A stretch of 64,000 nt of DNA. Origin: Candidula unifasciata. Taxonomy: Eukaryota > Mollusca > Gastropoda > Stylommatophora > Geomitridae. Position numbers and translations under genes: made by a program. Positions within the stretch are counted from its first letter, which is position 1, and every line of letters begins with the position of its first letter. The notes beneath the pieces are model-generated. The model worked only from the letters and a program-made list of their open reading frames with translations, searched no databases and had not been told where the DNA came from. Location: positions 92,501-156,500 of the forward strand of contig CAJHNH020002700.1 of assembly GCA_905116865.2 (NCBI GenBank), in the 5' to 3' direction. Positions 1 to 9,394 of this stretch are shown here, piece after piece.

Positions 1-40
1 CAGACTTTGCTCACATTAATTTCCCTTTACATAAATGGCA

Positions 41-65
41 GATGGGGAGGGGGGGGGGGGGGGGG
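41..65. repeat. Poly-G tract
   Basis: A run of about 20 G after gatgggga; the homologous place in copy 2 (about 8649-8678) has a longer run. Similar tracts occur near 17826, 38046, 39267 and 45851, and a poly-C tract at about 50307-50330. Length differences may be sequencing slippage. Confidence 0.9.
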
Positions 66-783
66 TAAAAAATTTGCAATAGAGAATGTAATATATTTTA
101 AATCTCTACAAAAGTATATACTTCTTTAAAAAGAAATGAATGTACATTTTGAATCTGATTTGTTTTTGTTTCATAGCGTTATGGTTAGTAGGAAAAAGAA
201 TTCAACTAATGGTATGTTTACAAAGACCCCAAAAATCTTCACTTACCATGGTTTTGCAGCCACAAGAGCAGTGAATATCCATATTTGAGAATAACACTTT
301 AAAGTTTGTTCAGTTTGCTAACAAATTCAAAAGTACTGATACATTTCTTGGTAAGTTTATCACTTACAGGCTCTAGGTTCTCATAGAGTACTGAACAAAA
401 TTTCAAAGAAAAAAAAAATGGCAGAAGATTGGACCTATACCTATACACACAAAATACTAACTTTTTAGTACTAACTTTTTAGTTACATAAAGGCTTTAAT
501 TGCAATGTTTTTAATTAAGTTTGTGGTATGGTCAGTATCAGCCCAGCTGTCTGTTCTTCCCTCCTTGCAGATTCCTGGTTACCCCTTTAAAGTTGGGTTA
601 ATGTAGGAGCCAAGAACTACCATATCCACTTCCCTTGACACAATCTTCTTCAGGATATGTATCTCGTTTGACGTTAAGGACATCACTACTGCCCTTGTCA
701 GGAAAGTCACAGTAACGGCCTTGCCCACAAGAATAAACTGCTCATATTAGTAGCAGCAGTAGTAGTAACAGAATAGTAGTAGT

Positions 784-1000
784 TGTGGCTGGACGAGTGG
801 TTACAACATCTGTCATGCGGGAGACCCGGGTTCGGCCAAGGGTAGGCTGATGGAATTTTATGTTGGGGGCAAAATTAAACACCGTAACCTGAACAGTCCA
901 TGGCGACAGCACTAGTCATGCGGCTCTAAATCATCAGGCTCATGACGTCCTGTCTACACCGACCTAAAAAGGTGATAAAACAGACAGTAGTAATAGTTTT
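784..1000 (+). mobile_element. tRNA-derived SINE, family A
   Basis: The head reads gtggctggacgagtggtta (A box) and gagacccgggttcg (B box) as in a tRNA, followed by a conserved body with ggggcaaaat and ccatggcgacagcac. Related copies lie at 1838, 4651, 10771, 35560 (minus) and 58496 (minus). A TAG/TGG simple repeat follows. Confidence 0.75.
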
Positions 1001-1012
1001 TTTTAGTTGTTG

Positions 1013-1043
1013 GGGTGGTGGTAGTGGTGGTGGTGGTGGTAGC

Positions 1044-1079
<36 letters not shown>

Positions 1080-1142
1080 TGTAGTAGTAGTAGTTGTAGT
1101 AGTTGTAGTAGTAGTAGTAGTAGTAGTAGTAGTAATGGTACT
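1013..1142. repeat. (TGG)n/(TAG)n microsatellite
   Basis: About 130 bases of GGT then AGT triplets with a few TTG interruptions, at the 3' side of the family A SINE. The open frame through it is a low-complexity Gly/Ser run, not a gene. Confidence 0.95.
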
Positions 1143-1323
1143 TGATGGATGATGTGGTAAATATTACACGGATGCCAAAATCAACTGGAAAAAATATCGT
1201 CAGATAATGAATTTCAAATCCATGGGAGAGGGATAGAGGAGTAATCAGTGGAGGGGAGGAGGTGATGACATAACTTTTAACTGACTGAGCTTAAATTATA
1301 ATTTTAAAGTTTTCATGTTTTTA

Positions 1324-1830
1324 TCTATATATATAAAAACCAATGTTTGTGTGTTTGTTTATGAGCTAAAGACTCTGAAACTACTGAACCGATTTAGCTG
1401 AAATTTTCAGGATATGTTTGTTTTGATACCGGAAGTTTACCTATCATGGTTTGAAATTATACCTGTCATTGTTAGAGATAGGTGACCACATTTGTTTCAA
1501 AAATCTTCGAAACTAATATTTCAATTTTTAGTGACATTTAATTATAGCCACGTTAGTAAATGCGCATGTGCAGTAGAGTCTACTACGTTAACCATTTTAG
1601 ACACGATTTCTATTTTCTTTCTTTTCAAACAACCTTCGATGAGTTAGAAGAGTAGTCAGTGGATTTGAGAAAGGCGTGCTAGACACGTACGATTTCTATT
1701 ATTGTGCCGTTTCAATATAAGTTAATATCTGGGATATCTGTTAATAAGAAAACAATTGCCTGTGGTTTTGAGTCGTGTTAGAAACGGGACACACATCTTG
1801 CGTACTTTTGTTCTCTTTTCGTTGTTTAGA
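1324..1830 (+). mobile_element. Possible Helitron-type 5' end and remnant
   Basis: The segment begins tctatatatataaaaacc and soon has ctgaaactactgaaccgatt, a pair of signatures I associate with 5' ends of animal Helitrons. No replicase coding or 3' hairpin ending CTRR was identified, so the right border is arbitrary and the call is tentative. It is interrupted or followed by a SINE at 1838. Confidence 0.35.
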
Positions 1831-1837
1831 AGCAGTT

Positions 1838-2005
1838 GTTGGCTGGCTTAATGGTTAGTACACTTGGTTCCCATGTGGAAGACTAGGGTTCAAATCCCCA
1901 GTACGACAGTTTCCTTTTTTTTTTTTTTTACCCGGGGGCAAAATAAAACCTAGACCTCCTCTGTCGTAACGACAGCACTAGCCTTGTGGCCATAAATACT
2001 TTGAA
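1838..2005 (+). mobile_element. tRNA-derived SINE, family A
   Basis: The A-box-like gttggctggcttaatggtta and B box agggttcaaatcccc are well kept, then a T run, ggggcaaaataaaacc and gacagcactagcc of the family A body. Confidence 0.75.
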
Positions 2006-2261
2006 AAAAAAAATTCAGGTATGTGGGTAAACCAGTTGATAATTAAATGTGACCATTTCACATACTTATGATTTCATTTCAAACTTTGTGATTGCTTGGT
2101 TATGCTGAATTTTCATAGATTTCTATTTATTTTGATTTTGATTTAATTATTTCTTCTGACACTGCGTTGGAATAAGCCTGTGTTGTTTATCGTAGTGTTG
2201 ATTTAGTAATTATGGTGTATTTTTTCCTGTTTTCGTTGCATTTCACTTGGTTTTTTTGTCT
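2006..2261. other. Unassigned AT-rich stretch
   Basis: Between the SINE and the start of LINE A. I see no motif or coding sequence that can be assigned. Confidence 0.5.
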
Positions 2262-3313
2262 CCAAACTACTTCGATGAAGTCTATGGAAAATTTTACGAC
2301 ATTATGGAATTCCAGAAAAAATAGTCAACATAATTGCTCTCTTCTATAAAGACTTTTCCTGCAGTTTAAAAAATTACAAAACATCTTTCCCAGTAAAGAC
2401 AGGTGTAAGACAGGGATGTGTTGTTTCATCTCTCCTCTTCAACCTTGTGATTGATTGGATACTAAAGAGCACAGTAGACAGGACATTGAGAGGCATACGA
2501 TGGACTCCATTCACCATGCTTGAGGACCTTGATTTTGCAGATGATATAGCACTCCTATCACATAAACATGAACATATACAAGAAAAAAGTAACAGACTAC
2601 ACAGCACAGCAGAAATGGTGGGACTGAGAATAAATACAAAGAAAACTAAGATCATGACAAGCAGTCCAAACCAACACCCAGTGACCATAAATAACCAAAC
2701 TCTTGAAAATGTAGAACATTTCACATATCTTGGCAGTGTGGTGTCCCTGCCGGGAGGCACCAAAGAGGACATACAGTCACGTCTGAACAAAGCTAGAGCT
2801 GCTTTTGGAAGGATGAGGCAAATCTGGAAATCCAACAGTTACTGCAGCGGAATGAAACTCCGACTCTACAAGAGCATCATTTTGCCAGTTCTTCTTTATG
2901 GAGTGGAATGCTAGAGAATGACCAAAAAGGATGCACACAAGCTGTCTACCTTCCACCACACATGTCTACGTAGAATTATCAAAATTTTCTGGCCAGATAC
3001 AATCTCAAACACTAAACTACTTCAAGTCACAAACCAAGAAACTTTAGACAGTATGATAACCAAGAGAAGATGGAAATGGCTTGGCCACGTTATGAGAATG
3101 AATCCTGATATACCTGCCAAAATAGCTCTCACATGGACACCAGAGGGAAAGAGAAAACAGGGGCTCCCAAAAACAACATGGAGAAGAACGATGGAAAGTG
3201 ACCTGAGTGCGGCATCTTTGACATGGAAAACGGTACTGAAGATTGCACAGGACAGGAAAGCATGGAAAGTCCTCTCTGAAGCCTCATGTGCCACTAGGCA
3301 CAACGAGAACTGA
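2262..3313 (+). pseudogene. LINE A: reverse transcriptase C-terminal half, broken
   Basis: The + strand encodes a non-LTR reverse transcriptase fragment: GVRQGCV (about 2403), the catalytic box FADDIALL (about 2534), YLGSVVS, VLLYGVEC, then the C-terminal signature RRWKWLGHVMRM and WTPEGKRKQG. The 5' part is truncated. There is a frame change near 2280 and a TAG at 2912-2914 where related elements have Trp; the frame otherwise stays open to 3313. The style is RTE-like, but the clade is not certain. Its last 54 bases recur in copy 2 at 9341-9394. Confidence 0.9.
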
Positions 3314-4140
3314 TTAGTTAGTTAGTCTTTCCTCTTGTGTCAAGTGCGGCACATATGGCAGAGGTCATGACTCTCCATGCATGGCGGTTCGTTGCAATCT
3401 GTTGTAGGTCTTGGATGTTTGAGTGGCCCATGAGCGAGCCTTCCCTGATGATAGTTCTATGTAGGGTTTCCCTTGGTCTTCCACGAGATCTTTTCCCCTG
3501 TGGTGTCCAAATCAGGGCTTGGTAAGGAAGTCTTGATTTATCCATTCTAAGGGCATGGCCGACATAGTTCCAGCGGCGTTTTCGTATAAAATTAGACACA
3601 TACTCTTGCCTGGATTCTTGCCTTTTTTGTGTATTGGTTCGGAAACCTGACCATTTGAAATTTAGTATTCTTCTAAGGCATTTATTTTCAAAACTGTCTA
3701 ATTTTGTGTCTAGAGTTTTCGTTGATTTCCAGCTCTCGCATCCATAGGTTAGTACTGGAATCACACAAGAATTGAAGATCTTGAGTTTTGTGTGTTTGCT
3801 AAGTGTCTTTGATTTCCAGATGTTGGACAGTTTATTGAAGGCACTAGATGCCAGTGCTATTCTAAATGGTATTTCTGGTGCGGTATCTCCTGTAGATGAC
3901 ATCTTGCTCCCTAGATAAGTGAAACTGTTGACTTTTTTCAAGGATGTTGTTGTTTAGCGTGATATCAACTGAACTGTTGGTAAGGTCTAGAATTTTTGTT
4001 TTTGCGGTGTAAATTTGGAGTCCAATTTGTTCTGAGAAATTCTGGAGTCGATTGATTTTTTCTTGGGCGTCTGTGTGTTCTGAACTCAGGAGTGCTATGT
4101 CGTTGGCGAAGTCTAGGTCTTCCAGAATTTTGTCAACCCG
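3314..4140 (-). pseudogene. LINE B copy 1: reverse transcriptase C-terminus
   Basis: Minus-strand remnant of a different non-LTR element. It reads LEDLDFANDIALLSS, then FTYLGSKMSS, VIPVLTYGCESW, RRWNYVGHALRM and WTPQGKRSRGRP. The catalytic FADD box is FAND here because of a single C-to-T change on the + strand; copy 2 keeps FADD. There is a frame change around 3945. It lies tail to tail with LINE A across a gattagttagttagtc junction. Confidence 0.9.
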
Positions 4141-4262
4141 TGTAATAGAACTGATAAGAACAATTATATAAAATCTGTGGCTACTGAGCTAACAAAACTC
4201 CTGAAACTAATTTTCTAATCGAATACAAGTATGACACAGCGGAATTCAATTTATGGTTAGAA

Positions 4263-4632
4263 CAACGTTTCTCAACCTGGGGATCACAACCATTTTGTGG
4301 ATCGAATGATCCTTTCATGGGGGTCACCAAAGACAATAGGAAAATACATATTTACTGAAGTTATGAAGTAGCAATGAAAATAATTGTATAGTTGGGGGTC
4401 ACCACAACATAAGGAACTGTATTAACTCTTTGAGTTCCAGGGGATTTAGCATCACAGGCCCAAGGGGTAGTCAAGAGAAACGTAAAATCGGTGCATCTTG
4501 CATTTATTGGGCTTGCAGGTAGGAATCTATGAACGTATGATGCATTCCTTGGGACTCAAAGAGTTAAAGGGTCGCCATAACATGAGGAAATATATTAAAG
4601 GATTGTCGCATTAGGCAGGTTGAGAGCCACTG
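4263..4632. mobile_element. Non-autonomous hAT element, SPIN/OC1-like, copy 1
   Basis: The ends are inverted: caacgtttctcaacctg on the left and, read in reverse, cagtggctctcaacctgcc on the right. Flanks ggttagaa (4255-4262) and gtttagat (4633-4640) look like an 8-bp target duplication of the hAT type. The interior (gggggtcaccacaacat, ggaactgtatt) resembles the SPIN/OC1 group of hAT elements known for horizontal transfer among animals. A second element sits inside at 4426-4563. Confidence 0.8.
4422..4567. mobile_element. TTAA-flanked MITE (piggyBac type) nested in the hAT
   Basis: A 138-bp element (4426-4563) with inverted ends ctctttgag and ctcaaagag is bordered by TTAA at 4422-4425 and 4564-4567. 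Removing it with one TTAA restores ggaactgtattaaagggtcg, the hAT interior, so this is a readable insertion event. Confidence 0.85.
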
Positions 4633-4650
4633 GTTTAGATTATAATGTAA

Positions 4651-4880
4651 ATGGAAGAGCAGCTTACTGAATTGTTAAGAAAGCTGGGTCCTCATGCTGG
4701 AGACCCAGGTTTGAATTCTCGGTAAGGTCATGGATTTGTTTCTGTTTGGGGCAAAAATAAAATAATAACCTGCCCAGTCCATGGTGACAGCATCATGTGG
4801 CAGTAAATCCTCAGATTCAGACACCCGCCCCCCCTTCCCCCCCATCCCCCTCCCCCAAATCTACACTAAAAAAGTGACAG
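4651..4880 (+). mobile_element. tRNA-derived SINE, family A
   Basis: Head gagcagcttactgaattg, B box gagacccaggtttgaattc, body ggggcaaaaat and ccatggtgacagcatc. The end is blurred by a C-rich run. The same insertion is present in copy 2 at 10771. Confidence 0.75.
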
Positions 4881-4944
4881 ATTCAGACTTTAATAGCAGT
4901 TTTTATAATATAATAGGTTAACATAACATTAAAATACAATATAA

Positions 4945-5194
4945 GTAAAAGACCTTTTTCCATGCCTTAAGGCATATAGGGCTAGACATATATTTAGCAG
5001 ATCAGTCAGCACCACATTTGTAATATGGTCAACATCATCCTGGCCATACTTCCTAGGACTATACCTGCTACCCACTCAGGCTGATTCTACCAAGGTCAAT
5101 TTTGACAGAGAAAAAGGTCGGCTCCACCAGGATCCAAATCCACGACCTACCAATCTTTAGACGAGCATCTAACCGCTATATCACTGCAGCTCCC
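4945..5194 (-). mobile_element. tRNA-derived SINE, family B
   Basis: On the minus strand the element starts with a tRNA-like head (gcagtgatatagcggttaga, B box near gtggatttggatcc) and runs to the body that reads gacctttttccatgcctt on the + strand. Family B is the most frequent SINE in the window. In copy 2 the same SINE holds the 32-bp array. Confidence 0.8.
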
Positions 5195-5244
5195 AAAATA
5201 CAAAATAAGGATTTAAGAAAAACTGTCCACAGATTAACAGTTGA

Positions 5245-5261
5245 NNNNNNNNNNNNNNNNN
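5245..5261. other. Assembly gap (17 N)
   Basis: Seventeen N bases sit exactly where copy 1 of the duplication ends. The sequence on the right (ttggaaaaac) does not continue the copy 2 sequence (ttgcccagta), so the join is not independently supported here. Confidence 1.
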
Positions 5262-5440
5262 TTGGAAAAACAACGGCAAAGAAAAAAACGGGACGCCCCC
5301 AGGGAACTTATGAAAAACTTAATGCGAAAGCTAAAAAGTGTGCTGAACTCCAGGTCAGAAATCGAGAGTTGCTTGCAATAGAGAGAAGTGAAAAATCTAA
5401 TGCGAGCCCTGTGGGACTTCTAACGGCACACGAAGGATGA
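5262..5440 (+). CDS. Unrecognised ORF remnant after the gap
   Basis: An open frame from the N gap to the TGA at 5438 encodes a basic peptide with GRPQGTYEKLNAKAKKCAEL and ends SPVGLLTAHEG. I do not recognise the family. The Lys/Arg-rich start and repetitive setting suggest the C-terminus of a transposon protein, but no catalytic motif is visible. Its upstream part is lost at the gap. Confidence 0.3.
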
Positions 5441-5764
5441 TGACGATAATTGGCGGTGGTGTTTCTTCTGTCACATAAGAATGTAATGTCATTCCTTATT
5501 GTCCAGTTTCTATTTAACTTTTTAAATTCTCTTGTGTCTTCAAACTTATTAGCACCATATTTTACTGTTTTTAAACTAAAAAATTTTGGGGTAGTCTTTA
5601 AAATAAAACTGGTTAGTTTAAAGATTTTAATCATTAAATCAGCGCCACCTGACTGGACCCTTTAAATTAAAAATAAATGTAATAGTCCCCCCCCCCCCCC
5701 CCTTAAAAACAAAAATGTCACCGCTCACAGAATTTGTTTATTCGCTTACATTTCATATTATTTC
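5441..5764. other. Unassigned stretch with poly-C run
   Basis: No assignable coding or repeat signature, apart from a run of about 18 C near 5685-5702. Confidence 0.5.
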
Positions 5765-6036
5765 TGATGTATGCAGATCGGAAGGCCGTGGGTTCGGGTC
5801 TTGACGGAGCCGGACTATTTTCAAAATGACCCTGGCTCCCAGGTCGACTCAGCCTTGAATGAGTAAAGGCGGCTGCTGTGGTACTGACCGCACCACCGAT
5901 CCAGTGCCGATTGTTCTATAAAAAATAGGTCTAAATCTGAATGCCCAATGAGCCTAACGGCGTGAAAAAAGGCCCTATCATCATCATCATCATCATCATC
6001 AACATCAACATCATTATCAGCGTCATCATTATTATT
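5765..6036 (+). mobile_element. tRNA-derived SINE, family B, with (ATC)n tail
   Basis: Starts inside the tRNA-like head (gcagatcggaaggccgtggg, B box gtgggttcgggtc). The body reads gaccctggctcccaggtcga and ends gtgaaaaaaggccctatc, followed by ATC triplets at 5977-6035 as a 3' tail. Confidence 0.82.
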
Positions 6037-6039
6037 GTT

Positions 6040-6500
6040 AGAGTTTTCTTCGCGTTCACCGGCTGTAGTAGTAGTAATACATTTTACCCCACCAGGACAT
6101 CACACAGGCGATAAACACCAGATGACACAAAGTGCCATCACGCGGATGAGGATCACCGTGGAGAGGTCCCGGAAACCTCATTAAGTCATTAAACAACATT
6201 TATGGTCGGGCTATATTGCGGCCCCGGTAAAAGCCAGAGTGGGGCTTCAAAATGGCATCCCACAAGGGGATGACAAATGTATAATGTTAATAATAACCGG
6301 CTGCAAATTCTGGTGGAAAACTCCGTTGGTTCGTCCACTTCTGGACTATGATCTTGTTCCAGAACTTGAGTTTTGCGTATACATCTATTTTACAGATCTG
6401 AAATTTTCCCCTCTCTTTTAAAGCAGACGTTGTTCCTTGCATCTCATGCAAATTTAGTTCAATTTTGTAGGCGTCCTCCCCTTCCCTGCCCCAATAATTA
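6040..6500 (-). mobile_element. (GAA)-tailed retroposon, family H, split by another insertion
   Basis: Left part 6040-6065 (ttttcttcgcgttcaccggc) and right part 6296-about 6500 (accggctgcaaattctgg) form one element. The intact arrangement at 32508 reads straight through. Body landmarks are ttgttccagaacttgagttt and ttttacagatctg. The minus strand ends in a GAA-rich tail. Confidence 0.75.
6066..6295 (-). mobile_element. Retroposon family G, with 8-bp target duplication
   Basis: The element lies between two copies of accggctg (6058-6065 and 6296-6303). Its (TAG)n-like tail is at the left, so it reads on the minus strand. Landmarks are ccccaccaggacatcacac and gcgataaacacc. Nine copies occur in the window. 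No tRNA head is obvious, so the family could be a truncated LINE 3' end. Confidence 0.85.
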
Positions 6501-6600
6501 GTTGCCTTCTACGATTAGGTCACCTGAGTACACATCCCGGTTTTGACTAGGAAATATGTAAGGGGGAGGCTTCCCCAGTATTTTCTCAGATTACTTTATC

Positions 6601-6792
6601 GTCGTCCCATTACCGAATGCAATTTTTTCGTTATTTTAAAGCCCCACACTGGCTGCTGCCGGGGGCATAATTATAACCAACCGGTTGAACGGGGTTTCTG
6701 TGACCTTTCCCCCTGTGATCTTCATCTGAATAGTGGCACTTTGTATCACCGGGTGTTTATCGCTCTGTGTGATGTCTTTGTGGGGTAAAACT
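6601..6792 (+). mobile_element. Retroposon family G
   Basis: The + strand runs from gaatgcaattttttcgttat through aagccccacactggctgctg and cggggtttctgtgacct to gtgatgtctttgtggggta. The opposite orientation of the same family lies 300 bases upstream. Confidence 0.8.
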
Positions 6793-6799
6793 TATTTAT

Positions 6800-8597
6800 T
6801 TACCTACCACATGTTTCTCTGTGGCGGCGCACCTGGTTAACATTAGATCTGTGTGGGCAGGGAAGATAACTCAGTATCAGGGCACTGTGGGCTAATGATA
6901 TAGCCGGCAGGAGAAGGCAAGTTTTTGGTGGAGCAGCAATTAGCCCCCCCCCCCTTTTTTTTTCCCGCCTGAATATTTTTTTCCGTACATTTATTTTTAG
7001 AGAAGGGGTTTCATTGTGCTTGAACTCCCACCCCAGGTTTCGGCGCCCCTGTTTCTGTTACCTGTAACGATAAATGGACTAACGGTCACTATTTAGATCA
7101 CGCACTATTTATTTAGTAAGCACTTCAACTAATCGCAGCAGATCGGATCGGATAAACAAAGGAGATTAGTGCTTGATGAGTTAATGTTATATCTGTGACA
7201 AGCTGAAAAGATAAGACAATAACAGGACAGAGTATGCAAGTGTTATAGCATGTGTTGAAAGAGTTAATATGCTGTTATGTGTTCCTACTGCAACGGTTGG
7301 TGTCACCTGTAGATTTTTAGCACACACTAAAGACACCAGCTCCACCAATCCCAACACAGCGGACAGGCGGAAGCCAGGCGACAGGGAAGTAAATAGGGGC
7401 ATCTTGTCAAAGTTTGTTTTCGCGATTGTCAGCACAACTTTATCGGCTTGAGAATTCGTTATCTTTGTAGGACGATGCCTACTCGGACTTACTAAAAGTT
7501 TCAGAAATGGTCGGTGGTTGTTGGAAACCAGCCCGGCAAAAATATGGAGTTGGTAAGTGTTTGATGTCATTAAAAAAAAAAAAAATTGTAATAGTATACT
7601 GTTATTTTTCATTGGTGCGCATATTTCTCTTTGGTTAAAGAATAACTTAATCATTAACTTAATGTCAGCGTCTTCATAACAGTTTTTATTCAGTCGTAGT
7701 CAGTAGTAATAGTAACAATTACAATAGTACATTAGTAAGTTCAGAGGAGAGCCGTAACTAGTTTACTCAATTATTAATTAAATTAATTACTGATACTGTA
7801 ACCAGTACTACTTAAAATTAAAGTAAAAGTAAATTAACGAAACTGTAAACAAACAGTTGAAAGTAAAAAATAATAAAAGTATTATTATTGAAACCTGACA
7901 GAATAAGCTACTAAAATTTAAAAAAAACAACACAGGGAATATCATTCAGTAGTCTTTGTAAACTGCTGTTAACGTTTACAGTAAAAGAGATCGCCGCTCA
8001 CCCCCCACCCTCCCCCCGCCCTAACCTAGTTTCTCAGTACCTATTGGGTTGATACAATTATAAAACTAAATGTAGTCTGTAGTCAGTAGTGACTGGCTTG
8101 AGACAACTGAAGTGTCTATTGAGTCGTTAGTACATTACTCCATATCAGTTTTGCAGACGGTCGATCTCATCTCAGTAATATTTATCTACTCTCTTAGATC
8201 ATTATGCTGTTATCTGTGCAGATATACAAAAGACATCTAAGAAAGACAAAAAATAATTGATTATCTCACACTGATATTCATCATCCCTAAGGTGTCCAGG
8301 TGAAGTATATACACAGGAAAATGCCCCTGTTTCATATAAATGGCCATCCCAAGATTTTCTTAACAATTTTTTCCATACATTCTGTGATTGGCCTCTCTTT
8401 AGTAAATTCCCACTTGCTCTTTATTGGTATTATTGCATTTACAAATGTATGAATGCAAGTAGTTTAATAAGTTTTCATAGCAGTATAAATTAAGTTAGTT
8501 ATTGCTGTTTATCTGGGCAGACAAATAATGTATACTTTTAACTTAAGCTTTGCTGTGTAGTTTTCATTCTTAACTCTTTCAGGCTCATGTATTTTGA
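6800..8597. other. Unassigned region
   Basis: About 1.8 kb without a recognisable gene or repeat family, except AT-rich sequence at 7700-7960 and C-rich runs at about 6944 and 8000. The longest open frame (7187-7654, minus) has no domain and looks accidental. Confidence 0.5.
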
Positions 8598-8647
8598 CAG
8601 ACTTTGCTCACATTAATGTCCCTTTACATAAATGTCAGATAAGGTTT

Positions 8648-8678
<31 letters not shown>

Positions 8679-9340
8679 TAAAAAATTTTGCAATTGAGAA
8701 TGTCATATATTTTAAATCCTACAAAAGTATATACTTCTTTAAAAAGAAATGAATGTACATTTTGAATCTGATTTGTTTTTGTTTCATAGCGTTATAGTTA
8801 GTAGGATAAAGAATTCAACTAATGGTATGTTTACAAAGACCCCAAAAATCTTCACTTACCATGGTTTTGCAGCCACAAGAGCAGTGAATACCCATATTTG
8901 AGAATAACACTTTAAAGTTTGTTCAGTTTGCTAACAAATTCAAAAGTACTGATACATTTCTTGGTTAGTTTATCACTTACATGCTCTAGGTTCTCATAGA
9001 GTACTGAACAAAAGTTCAAAGAAAAAAAAATTGCAGAAGATTGGACCTATACCTATACACACAAAATACTAACTTTTTTAGTAGTAACTTTTTAGTTACA
9101 TATAGGCTGTAATTGCAATGTTTTTAATGACGTTTGTGGTATGGTCATTATTAGCCCAGTTGTCTGTTCTTCCCTCCCTGCAGATTCCTTTTTACCCCTT
9201 TAAAGTTGGGTTAATGTAGGAGCCAAGAACTACCATATCCACTTCCCTTGACACAATCTTCTTCAGGATATGTATCTCATTTGACATTAAGGACATCACT
9301 ACTGCCCATGTCAGGAAAGTCACATTAACCGCCTTGCCCA

Positions 9341-9394
9341 AGCATGGAAAGTCCTCTCTGAAGCCTCATGTGCCACTAGGCACAACGAGAACTG
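9341..9394 (+). pseudogene. LINE A 3' end only (copy 2)
   Basis: Matches the last 54 bases of LINE A coding (agcatggaaagtcctctctg onward), directly fused to sequence equivalent to position 727. The 5' part of LINE A is missing in this copy. Confidence 0.9.

Larger units (their letters stand above)
1..5244. repeat. Segmental duplication, copy 1 (cut by window start and N gap)
   Basis: 1-727 matches 8598-9340 and 3259-5244 matches 9341-12123 in the same orientation, with only a few differences per 100 bases by eye. 728-3258 has no counterpart in copy 2. The left end lies outside the window and the right end stops exactly at the run of N. Both copies carry the same LINE, hAT, MITE and SINE insertions, so these predate the duplication. 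Confidence 0.92.

Noticed and set aside
7187..7654. 155-codon minus-strand ORF
   Set aside because: No domain, biased toward hydrophobic low-information sequence, no splice or conservation sign. Treated as accidental.
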